Shown here: positions 30,248 to 55,800 of the stretch, in pieces
Numbering within the stretch: position 1 is the stretch's first letter
How the letters are laid out: every line of letters begins with the position of its first letter
From: Streptomyces sp. NBC_00425
Lineage (GTDB): Bacteria > Actinomycetota > Actinomycetes > Streptomycetales > Streptomycetaceae
Direction: 5' to 3'
NCBI RefSeq assembly: GCF_036030735.1
Contig: NZ_CP107928.1
Span: forward strand, 9,672,001-9,736,000
DNA: 64,000 nucleotides
Notes under the pieces: model-generated
The model's input: the letters and a program-made list of their open reading frames with translations, nothing else
The model's database searches: none
What the model was told of the DNA's origin: nothing
Program-made: the position numbers and the translations under genes

Positions 30248-30265
30248 TTTAGGTCGCATTAAGAG
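30248..30265 (+). promoter_or_regulatory. SARP-like heptamer direct repeat facing PKS J
   Basis: TTTAGGT (30248-30254), 4 bases, TTAAGAG (30259-30265), on the strand and in the orientation of PKS J. With the site at 30219-30236 it forms a dyad centred on 30242. No good -10 lies at the expected distance (GCCCCG at 30274), so its role for PKS J is less sure than for the P450s. Confidence 0.4.
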
Positions 30266-30373
30266 CAGGCCAAGCCCCGGCATGAAGTGTTGCGGACCGA
30301 ACGGGTGGGCGCATGGAGGTCGGGCCGCCGCCCGCCGCACCTGGCCTGGGTAGTCCGAGGGGGATGGCTCTGC

Positions 30374-42531
<12,158 letters not shown>

Positions 42532-42562
42532 CCGCGGGCCGCCCCACCCCGACCCCCTCCGG

Positions 42563-42619
42563 CACCGGCAGGAACCGAAGACACCGGCAGGAACCGAACA
42601 CACCGACAGAACGGAAGAT
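42563..42619 (+). repeat. Three 19-base direct repeats ahead of the Dieckmann cyclase gene
   Basis: CACCGGCAGGAACCGAAGA (42563-42581), a copy with one change (42582-42600) and a diverged third (42601-42619) fill the leader of the next gene. Each carries a GGAA ribosome-site-like core; only the last is correctly placed before ATG 42623. Confidence 0.7.
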
Positions 42620-42622
42620 CCC

Positions 42623-43450
42623 ATGAACACGCTCACCACATGGAAGCAGCTCAGCAGCGGCGCCGCCGACGAGGTCGTCCTCGCCGTCGACTTCGACGCC
42701 ACCGGCCGCGGCGAGGCCCGCTTCAGCGACTTCGTGCCGCTGCTCGAGCCGGGCCACACCGTGTGGGAGACGCTGCCGCAGGCCGTCGCCTCCCGCCCCG
42801 ACCTGCCCGCCGACGCCTACATCAAGCAGTGGGTCGACGAGGTCGCCACCAGCGGCAAACACGTCAGGGCGATCCTCGCGTTCTGCGCGGGCGGCACCTA
42901 CGCCGCCGCCCTGGCCGAGGAGATCGAGCGGCTCCAGGGCCACTTCCCGCAAACCGTCCTCTTCGACCCGGAGCGGGCCGCCGCCGCACCCATGTACTGG
43001 CAGTTCCACAAGGCCGTCGGCCAGATGGAGTCGACCCTCGGCGCGGCCGAGGTCGGCCCCGTCCAGGACGCCGCCCAGCGCGCCCAGGAGGAGTGCACCA
43101 GCCTCACCGACCTGGCCCGCCGGCTGCTGCTCCTCTACCACGGCATCGCCCAGAAGGCCTGCGCCAAGCTCGGCCTGGACGAGCGGCGCCGCGCCGAGAT
43201 GGTCGAGACGGCCGGCGGCTTCCTCAGCTACCTGTCCACCGCCGAGCAGATCGACCCGACCGCCGTCTGGAAGAAGTGCACCGCCATCACCTCCGCCACA
43301 CCCACCAGCGGCCTCAACGGCTTCCGCATGCTCAACCCCGACCACGGCGACGACCTCGTGGCCGAGGAGATCTTCTTCACGGTGCCGCACGTGGAGATCC
43401 TCTCGACGCCCGAGATCGCCCGGACGGTCTCCCGGCTCCTCGCCGCCTGA
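42623..43450 (+). CDS. Dieckmann cyclase-like alpha/beta-hydrolase with Cys nucleophile (tetramate-forming, TrdC/SlgL/NcmC type)
   Basis: 275 residues. The nucleophile elbow is AFCAGG (Cys88), where thioesterases have GxSxG. Asp115 (VLFDPE) follows 27 residues later, the spacing of Ser and Asp in type I thioesterases such as the surfactin TE, and His256 lies in VPHVEILSTPE near the C-terminus. A Cys-Asp-His triad in a stand-alone hydrolase next to a PKS/NRPS junction is the mark of the Dieckmann cyclases that release tetramates or pyridones (TrdC, SlgL, NcmC, KirHI). It would catalyse attack of the beta-ketoamide carbanion on the PCP thioester, freeing the chain as a tetramic acid. The adjacent glycine NRPS module and the absence of any TE domain in the window support this. 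Plain Cys-thioesterase activity is the alternative. Confidence 0.72.
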   Translation: MNTLTTWKQLSSGAADEVVLAVDFDATGRGEARFSDFVPLLEPGHTVWETLPQAVASRPDLPADAYIKQWVDEVATSGKHVRAILAFCAGGTYAAALAEEIERLQGHFPQTVLFDPERAAAAPMYWQFHKAVGQMESTLGAAEVGPVQDAAQRAQEECTSLTDLARRLLLLYHGIAQKACAKLGLDERRRAEMVETAGGFLSYLSTAEQIDPTAVWKKCTAITSATPTSGLNGFRMLNPDHGDDLVAEEIFFTVPHVEILSTPEIARTVSRLLAA

Positions 43451-43520
43451 CCCCCGCCGCAGCGCCCGCAACGGCCACCCGCGCCCCCTCCCTGTTCCAG
43501 GTCACAGAAGGAATCCGGAC

Positions 43521-46500
43521 ATGACCACCACCACGCGTACGCAAGCGAACGGCCCGGCCCGTGCCGCCCTGACCGCGGCCACCCGCAAGGAGCAGGCGCT
43601 GTGGCTGCTGGAGAAGCTCGTCCCGTCCGGAGCCGTCAACAACCTGTCCGTGGTGTTCTCCACCGACGAGCCACTGGGGGAGTGGGAACTCCAGCAGACC
43701 CTCGACGCCCTGCTCGCCCGGCACGAGAGCCTGCGCACCGTGTTCCACGACGCCGACGGCGCCCTGGTCAAGCAGACCGTCGCCGCCGGCCGGTTCGCCG
43801 TCCCCGTCGACACCCGGCCCACCGGTGACGGCGGCGCCGAAGCCGCCGTCGCCCAGCTCGTCGCCCGCCCCTTCGCCTTCGACGGCCGGCCCCTGGTGCG
43901 GGCCGGCCACTTCCAGGGCCCCGACGGCGACGTCTTCTGCCTCGTCGTCCACCACATCGTCTTCGACACCGTGTCCGCCGAGATCCTCCTGAGCGAGTTC
44001 ACCCGCGTCTACGAGGCCGTCGCCGCCGGCCTCGCCGTACCCGACGACCTGGGGCAGCCCCGGCCCGCCCTCAACTCCTCGCCCTGCACCCCGCAGAGCC
44101 TCGCCTACTGGCGCCACCACCTGCGCGACTTCGACCCCACCGCGCTCGGCCTGAACTGCGGCACGGACGACCGCCCCGACCCGACCCTCACCGGCGGCTG
44201 CGTCCTGCACACGCTCTCCGACGCCGCCCGGGACGCGGTGGGCCGCCTCCAGAAAGAACTGCGCGCCCCGGAGGCGGTCATCCTGCTGGCCGCCTACTAC
44301 CTGCTGCTCGCCCGCCACGGCGCCGGCCCCGACCTCGTCGTCGGATCACCCGCCAACGTGCGCCCCGCCACCGCCGCCGACGCCGTCGGCTACCACGTCA
44401 ACACCCTCCCGCTGCGGGCCCGCGTCGACCTCGACGCCGGGTTCCGGGACCTCGCCGGCCAGGCCCGCGAAGCGTTCTTCGGCGCCATCAGCCACGCCGA
44501 CGTACCCGTGGACGTCCTCCTCCCCGAAATCCAGCACACCGGCAGCACCTGGCGCAACACCCTCTTCCGGCACCTGTTCAACTACGTCCCGAACGTGGGG
44601 CCGACGACCTTCGAACTCGACGGCGCCACCGCCCGCCGCCTCCTCGTCGAGAACGGGTACAGCAAGTTCGACCTGGAGTTCTTCTTCCTCTCCTCACCCG
44701 AACAGCTCACCATCCGCGGCGTCCACTACACCGAGATCCTCAGCCGCACCGACACCGAACTCCTCCTGGAGCGCTTCGACGCCCTCCTCGTCGCCGTCGG
44801 CGACAACCCCGACCGGCCCATGGGGGAACTGTCCCTCTTCGGCGCACGCGACCACGCCGTCATCGACGCCGCCAACGACACCTCCACCGAGGTCGTGCCC
44901 GCCACCGTCGTCGAGGCAATCGCCGAAGCCGCCCGCCGCACCCCGCACGCCGTCGCCTTCGAGGACGGCGAACGCACCGTCACCTACAGCCAGTTGTGGC
45001 ACACCGCCCTCGCCGACCGCGACGTGCTGCGAACGGCCGGCACCCGGCCCGGCGACATCGTGGCCCTCGGCGGACGCCGCAGCCCCGAACTGGCCGCGGC
45101 CGTCCTGGGCACCTGGCTCGCCGGCGCCGCCTACCTGCCGCTCGACCCCGACCACCCCGCCCAGCGCACCGCCTACCTCCTCCAGGACTCCGGCACCCGC
45201 ACCGTCCTCGCCGCCCCCGACTTCGACACCGCCCACGCCGCCGACGACAGCGTCCGCGTCCACCCCATGGCGGCCCTCGCCGGACCCCACGACAGCTCGA
45301 TTCCCCGCGACGACGACCTCGCCACCGCCCCCGCCCCCGGCGACACCGCCTACCTGATCTACACCTCCGGATCGACCGGCAAGCCCAAGGGCACCATCCT
45401 CACCCACCGCGGACTGGCCAACGCCATCGCCCACTTCGAGCGGGAGATCGCCCCCACCGCCGACGACGTCATGCTCTGGCTGACCACCTTCACCTTCGAC
45501 ATCTCCGCCCTGGAACTGTTCGTGCCGCTCATCGCGGGCGCCCGCGTCGCCGTGGCGCCCGACGCCGCCCGCCGAGACGGCCGCGTCCTGCTCGACGTCC
45601 TGCGACGCCACCGCGTCGGCATCATCCAGGCCACCCCCACCACCTGGAACCTCATCGCCGACGAAGCCGGCGACCTCCTCGCCCCCCTGCGCGCCATCAC
45701 CGGCGGCGAACCCATGCCGCCCGCACTGGCCCGCAGGATCACCGCCACCGGCTGCCGCCTGATCAACATGTACGGGCCGACCGAGACGACGATCTACTCG
45801 ACCTGCGGCGACATCCCGCCCGGCGCCGCGACCGTCGACATCGGCGCCCCCATGGCCAACACCCACCTGTTCATCACCGACACCGAAGGCCGCGAACTGC
45901 CCCTGGGCGTACGCGGCGAACTCTGCATCGCCGGCAGCGGCGTCGCCCTCGGCTACCACAACCGGCCCGAACTGACCATGGACCGCTTCGGCAGCCACCT
46001 CAAACTCGGCCTGTTCTACCGCACCGGCGACCTCGCCTGCTGGCGGCCCGACGGCACCGTCGCCCTGCACGGCCGCATCGACCGCCAGGTGAAACTGCGC
46101 GGCAACCGCATCGAACTCGGCGAGGTCGAAGCCGTCCTCCTCGAACACCCCGACGTCCAGGGCGCCGCCGTCGTCGTCGACGAAGCCGGCGCCGGACCCC
46201 TCCTGGTCGCCTTCGTGCAGACCGCCGCCGCCCCCGACACCGTCGCCGACCGACTCTGGGAGCACGCCCGGGCCACCCTGCCCGGCTCCTGCGTCCCACA
46301 GGAGTTCGTCGTCGTCGACTCCTTCCCCTCCACCGTCAGCCACAAGACCGACTACCTCGCCCTCGAACGCCTCGCCCGCCAACACCGCACCCGGCGCGCC
46401 GAAACCGCCGGCGCCGACCCGTACGGCGGCGACACCCTCGTCGCCGAACTCGTCGCCCTGTGGCGGGAACTGCTGCAACGCACGGACGTCGACGCCGACG

Positions 46501-46666
46501 CCAACTTCTTCGCCCACGGCGGCCACTCCCTGCTCGGCGCCCAACTCGTCCAACGCGTCGAGGACAGCCTCGCCACCCCCCTCGCCATGACCGACCTGTA
46601 CGCGGACCCCACCCCGGCCCGCCTGGCCGCACGCGTGCGCCGGGCCCGCGGAGAGGAACCGACCCC

Positions 46667-46670
<4 letters not shown>
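43521..46670 (+). CDS. NRPS module C-A-PCP, predicted glycine-activating
   Basis: 1,049 residues. C domain about 43560-44850 with HHIVFDT in place of canonical HHxxxDG (His pair and Asp kept, Gly to Thr). A domain about 44900-46370: A3 [12 protein letters not shown]4 [10 protein letters not shown]5 [10 protein letters not shown]7 YRTGD, A10 Lys in SHKTDY. PCP 46440-46640 with Ser in GGHSLLG. Aligning by eye to GrsA positions 235-331 and 517, I read the specificity residues as D-I-L-Q-I-G-M-I-Y-K, very close to the known glycine code DILQLGLIWK. It would attach glycine to a polyketide chain as an amide. No epimerase, methyltransferase or TE is present. ATG 43521 follows AGAAGGA; the stop overlaps the next start (GTGA), so it is translationally coupled to PKS M. 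Confidence 0.92.
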
Positions 46671-49816
<3,146 letters not shown>

Positions 49817-49827
49817 GGCTGCCTTTC

Positions 49828-52800
49828 ATGTCGAACACGTCGCACCAGTCGTTCGGGGAAAACGCCGTCGCCGTGGTCGGCATCTCCTGCCGCCTGCCAG
49901 GAGGAGCGCACGGGCCGGGGCAGTTCTGGGAGCTGCTGGCCGAGGGCCGCGACGCCGTCCGGGAGGTCCCCGCCGACCGCTGGAACGCCGACGCGTTCTT
50001 CAGCGAGGACCCTTCCGCGCCGGGCCGCGCCGTGGCGCGGCGCGGCGGGTTCCTCGACCGGGTCGACGGGTTCGACGCGCGTTTCTTCGGGATCTCGCCG
50101 CGGGAGGCCACCGCGATGGACCCCCAGCAGCGCCTCGTCCTGGAACTGGCCTGGGAAGCCCTCGAGAACGCCGGGACGGTCCCGGACCGTCTGCGGGGCA
50201 GCCGCGCCGGCGTGTTCGTCGGCGCGATGGCCGACGACTACGCGACCCTCGTACGCCAGGCCGGTGTGGAGGCCGTCGGCACCTTCACCTCCACCGGCCT
50301 GGCCCGCAGCGTCATCGCCAACCGCGTCTCCTACCTGCTGGGCCTCACCGGCCCCTCGCTGACAGTGGACTCGGGCCAGTCGTCCGCGCTGGTCGCCGTC
50401 CACCAGGCCTGCCAGGCACTGGCCCGCGGAGACGTGGAGTGGGCCCTGGCCGGCGGCGTGAACCTGATCCTCGCCCCGGAGTCGCAGGTCACCGTCTCCA
50501 AGTTCGGCGGAATGTCGCCGCAGGGCCGCGCCTATGTCTTCGATGAGCGGGCGGAGGGTTATGTGCGGGGCGAGGGCGGTGGCCTCGTGGTGCTGAAGCG
50601 GCTCTCGGACGCGGTGGCGGACGGCGACGACGTGGTGTGTGTGATCGCGGGCGGCGCGGTGACCAACGACGGCGGCGGTGCGGGGCTGACGGTTCCTTCC
50701 GCGGCGGGTCAGGAGGAGGTGCTGCGTCTGGCGTATGCGGATGCGGGCGTCTCGCCTACGGCGGTGGGTTATGTGGAGTTGCACGGGACGGGGACGCGGG
50801 CGGGCGATCCGGTGGAGGCGCGGGCGCTGGGCGCGGTGCTGGGCCGGGCCGAGGGCCGCGGGGAGCCGTTGCGGGTGGGGTCGGCCAAGACGAACGTGGG
50901 GCATCTGGAGGGCGCGGCGGGCATCGTCGGCCTGATCAAGGCGGCGCTCGCGGTGCGGCATCGGCTCATTCCGGCGAGCCTGCACTTCCGCTCGCCGGCT
51001 GCGGGCATCGACCTGCAGGAGCTGAACCTGCGGGTGCAGACCCAGACGGAGCCCTGGCCGCAGCACGACGACGCGGCCCCGGTGGCGGGTGTGTCCTCGT
51101 TCGGGATGGGCGGCACCAACTGCCACCTCGTCCTCACCGCCGGACCCGAGCGGCCGCCGGCCGAGACCGCGCTTGAGGATCCCGCGGTCGGTGGTGGCGT
51201 GGTGCCGTGGACGCTGTCCGCGAAGACGCCTGCCGCGCTGCGCGAACAGGCCGCACGACTGGCGGAGTTCGTGCGAGGTGCCGGTTCGGATCCGGTGGAT
51301 GTGGGGTGGTCGCTGGCGGTGACGCGGTCGGTGTTCGAGCACCGGGCGGTGGTGCTGGGCGAGGGTCGTGAACAGCTCCTGGCGGGCCTGGACGCGCTGG
51401 CGGCCGGCAAGAGCGGCGCGGATGTGGTGCGGGGCCGCGCCACCGGCGCGGGCGGGCTTGCGGTGATGTTCTCCGGGCAGGGCAGCCAGCGTGCCGGGAT
51501 GGGGCGGGAGTTGTATGCGGCGTTCCCGGTGTTCGCGCAGGCCTTCGACGCGGCGTGCGCCCACCTGGATGGGGAGCTGGGCCGGTCGTTGAAGGCGCTG
51601 GTGTTCGCGGAGGAGGGCAGCGCCGAGGCGGCGTTGCTGGAGGAAACCCAGTTCACGCAGGCGGCCCTGTTCGCGGTGGAGTCGGCGTTGTTCGCTCTGG
51701 TGTCGTCGTGGGGGGTGCGCCCGGACGCGGTGATCGGGCATTCGGTCGGCGAGGTTGCGGCGGCGTATGCGGCGGGGGTGTTCTCGCTGGCGGACGCGTG
51801 CCGGCTGGTGGCGGTGCGGGGCCGGCTGATGCAGGCCGCCCGGGCGGGCGGCGCGATGATCGCCGTCGCCGCGCCCGCGGCAGACGTGGCGCCGGTGGTG
51901 GCGTCGTTCGGGGGGCGGCTGGCGCTGGCGGCGGTCAACGGGCCTTCGGCGGTCGTCGTCTCCGGCGACGCCGACGCCGCCGGGGAGCTCGCGGAGCGTT
52001 TCCGGCAGGAGGGGGTGCGCGTCAAGCGTCTGGCGGTCTCGCACGCCTTCCATTCCCCGCACATGGACACCGCGGTCGCCCGGTTCGAGGAGGCCGTCGC
52101 CGGGATCGTGTTCCGTGAGCCGCGGCTCGCGGTGATCTCCAACGTCACCGGCGCCCCAGCCGGCGAAGGCGAGCTGACCGACCCGGGGTACTGGGCGGGG
52201 CACATCCGGGCGGCGGTCCGCTTCCACGACGGCGTCCAGGCCCTGCACGCGCGCGGGATCACCGCCTACCTCGAACTCGGCCCCGACCCCGTCCTGACCG
52301 CCCTCGTCAAGAACACCCTCGACACCCACACCGACACCGACACCGGCACCACAGGCAGCGTCACCGCGGTCGCGGTCCTGCACAAGGACAAGGACGAGAC
52401 CCGCACCGCCCTGCGCGCCCTGGCCGCAGTCTCCACCACCGCCACCCCCGCCGACTGGACCCCCCTCCTGGGCGCCGGCCGGCGTATCACCCTGCCCACC
52501 TACGCCTTCCAGCACAAGCGGTACTGGATCGACACCCCCGGCCGCACGGCTCCGGCTCCGGCCTCGGCCGACGCCGCCCCCGACGCCGCCCCCGACGCCG
52601 GCCTCGACTCCGAAGCCGAGAACGACACGGAGGCGGACGGTCACGACTGGGCCGAGCGGCTGCACGGTCTGAGCGACTCGCAGCGCATCGCGCTGATCGC
52701 CGAACTGATCAGCAGGCACACCGCCGAGATCCTGGAGTACGGCGCCGAGAACGAGGTCGACCCGGCGCTGCCGTTCAAGGAGCTCGGCTACAACTCCCTG

Positions 52801-55800
52801 ACCTCCGTCGACCTGCGCTCCAGCCTGTCCGCCGACCTCGGCGTCGCGCTGCCCCCGTCCCTCGTCTACGACTACCCGACCCCCGAGATCCTGGCCCGGC
52901 ACATCGTGACGACCCTGCTCGGTGTCGCCGACGCGCCCGAGCACGTCGAGAAGTCCGCCCTGTCGGACGAGCCGCTGGCCGTCGTCGGCATGGCCTGCCG
53001 CTACCCCGGCGGAGTGGCATCGCCGGACGACCTGTGGCGTCTGATCAGCACGGGCACTGACGCCATCGGCCCGCTGCCCGACGGCCGGGGCTGGGACCAG
53101 GACGACCTCTACGACCCCGAGCGCGGCAGCGCCGACAAGACCTACACCCGGCACGGGGGCTTCCTCTACGACGCCGACATGTTCGACGCCGCCTTCTTCG
53201 GCATCAGCCCCCGCGAGGCCCAGGCCATGGAACCCCAGCAGCGCCTGCTGCTGGAGACCGCGTGGGAGTCCCTCGAAACGGCCGGCATCCTCCCGCACAC
53301 CCTCAAGGGCAGCCGCACGGGTGTCTTCGTCGGGGCGATGACGCAGGAGTACGGGCCGCGCCTGTACGAACCCGCGAAGGACGCCGGGGGCTATCTGCTG
53401 ACGGGGACGACGGCGAGTGTGGCGTCGGGGCGTATCGCGTACACGTTGGGGCTTGAGGGTCCGGCGGTGACGGTGGACACGGCGTGTTCGGCGTCGTTGG
53501 TGGCGTTGCATCTGGCGGCGCAGTCGTTGCGTGCGGGGGAGTGCGCGCTGGCGTTGGCGGGCGGGGCGACGGTGATGGCGTCGCCGGGGATGTTCGTGGA
53601 GTTCTCGCGGCAGCAGGGCCTGTCGGCGGACGGCCGCTGCAAGGCGTTCTCGCAGGACGCGGACGGCACCGGCTGGGGCGAGGGTGTGGGGGTGGTGGTG
53701 CTGGAGCGGCTGTCCGACGCGCGCCGCAACGGCCACGAGGTTCTGGCCGTCGTCCGCGGCAGCGCGGTCAACCAGGACGGCGCCAGCAACGGGCTGACGG
53801 CTCCGAACGGGCCGTCGCAGCAGCGGGTGATCCGCCAGGCGCTGGCGAACGCGGGTCTGTCGGGCGCGGACGTGGACGCGGTGGAGGCGCACGGCACGGG
53901 CACCAGGCTCGGCGACCCGATCGAGGCGCAGGCCCTGCTGGCCACCTACGGGCAGGAGCACACGCCTGAACAGCCGTTGTGGCTGGGGTCGTTGAAGTCG
54001 AACATCGGTCACACGATGGCGGCGGCCGGGGTCGGCGGTGTGATCAAGATGGTGATGGCGCTGCGGCACGGGGTCCTGCCGCGCACGCTGCACGTCGAGG
54101 AGCCGACGGCCCGGGTGGACTGGGCGGCGGGAGCGGTGTCGCTGCTCGCGCGGGAGCGGCCGTGGCCCGAGGCCGGGCGGCCGCGCCGGGCGGCCGTCTC
54201 GTCCTTCGGGATCTCCGGCACCAACGCCCACCTCATCCTGGAACAGGCGCCCGGGCAGGGGACGCCCGAGGCGACGGACGCGACAGGACCCGCGTCCGCG
54301 GCCGAGTCCGCTGCCGCCGAGGATGCGGCCGCTGCGCAGGCGGCTGCGGCTGTGGTGCCGTGGGTGCTGTCGGCCAAGACCCCCGCCGCGCTGCGTGAAC
54401 AGGCCGCCCGCCTCGCCGAGTTCACCACCGCCAGGCCGGACATCTCACCGCTGGCCGTCGCATCGGCACTCGCGAGGTCACGGACCCGGTTCGACCACCG
54501 CACCGTCCTCACGGCCACGGACCGAGAAGGCCTGATCGCGGCCGCCCAGGAACTGGCCCGCACCGACTCAGCTCTGCCCCCGGTCGTTTCGGGTCGGACG
54601 GTGTTCGTGTTTCCGGGGCAGGGGTCGCAGTGGTTGGGGATGGCGGCGGGGTTGTATGCGCAGGCGCCGGTGTTCCGGGCCCGGTTGGAGGAGTGTGCGC
54701 GGGCGTTGTCCGAGTTCGTGGAGTGGGATCTGCTTCAGGTGCTGCTGGGGGAGGGCGACGGCGCTCTGTTGGAGCGGGTGGATGTGGTGCAGCCGGCGTT
54801 GTGGGCGGTGATGGTGTCGCTGGCTGAGTTGTGGCGTTCGTTCGGGGTGGCGCCGGATGCGGTGGTGGGGCATTCGCAGGGGGAGATCGCGGCGGCGGTG
54901 GTGGCGGGTGCGTTGTCGCTGGGGGACGGTGCGCGGGTGGTGGCGTTGCGCAGTCGGGCGATCGTGGCGTTGGCGGGGCGTGGGGGGATGGTGTCGGTGG
55001 CGTTGCCGGTGGAGCGGGTGCGTGCGGTGGTGGGGCGGTGGCCGGGTCGGGTGTCGGTGGCGGTGGTGAACGGTCCGTCGTCGACGGTGGTGTCGGGTTC
55101 GTGTGAGGTGTTGGAGGAGTTGGCGGGGTTGTGGGAGGGGGAGGGGTGCGGTGGCGTCGGGTGCCGGTGGATTATGCCTCGCATTCGCCTCATGTGGAGG
55201 TGTTGGAGGAGGAGTTGGCGCGGGTGTTGGAGCCGGTGGCGCCGCGGGTTCCGGTGGTGCCGTTGTATTCGACGGTGTCGGGTGAGGTGGTGGCGGACGC
55301 GTCGTTGGACGGGGGGTATTGGTATCGGAATCTGCGGGGGACGGTGGAGTTCGAGGGTGCGGCGCGGCGGTTGCTGGCGGACGGGTTCACGGCGTTCGTG
55401 GAGTGCAGTGCGCATCCGGTGCTGACGGTGGGGCTGGGGGAGACGTTCGACGCGCTGGGTGCGGATGTGGCGGTGGCGGTGGGGTCGTTGCGGCGTGACG
55501 AGGGCGGGATGGAGCGCTTCGCCCGTTCGTTGGGGCAGGCGTGGGCGCACGGCGTTCCCGTCGACTGGACGCCCCTCCTCCCGGCCGCGACGACCGGAGT
55601 GCCGCCGGTCGGTCTGCCCACCTACGCCTTCCAGCGCACCCGCTACTGGCTCGACCCGGTCGGGCCCACGAGTGCCGACGTCTCCGCCGCCGGCCTCACC
55701 GCCGCCGCACACCCCCTGCTCGGCGCGGTGGTCGAGCTCGCCGGCACGCAGAGCGTGGTGCTGTCGGGGCGGCTGTCGCTGAAGTCGCACGGCTGGCTGG

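Noticed and set aside
30287..30373. An earlier ATG for PKS J at 30287
   Set aside because: The added residues (Arg/Trp-rich) are unlike any PKS N-terminus, while ATG 30374 directly opens the conserved docking helix.
42623..43450. Ordinary type II (editing) thioesterase
   Set aside because: The GxSxG serine is replaced by Cys in AFCAGG, and the protein sits beside a glycine NRPS module with no TE. The Dieckmann cyclase family fits better, though hydrolase activity cannot be excluded.
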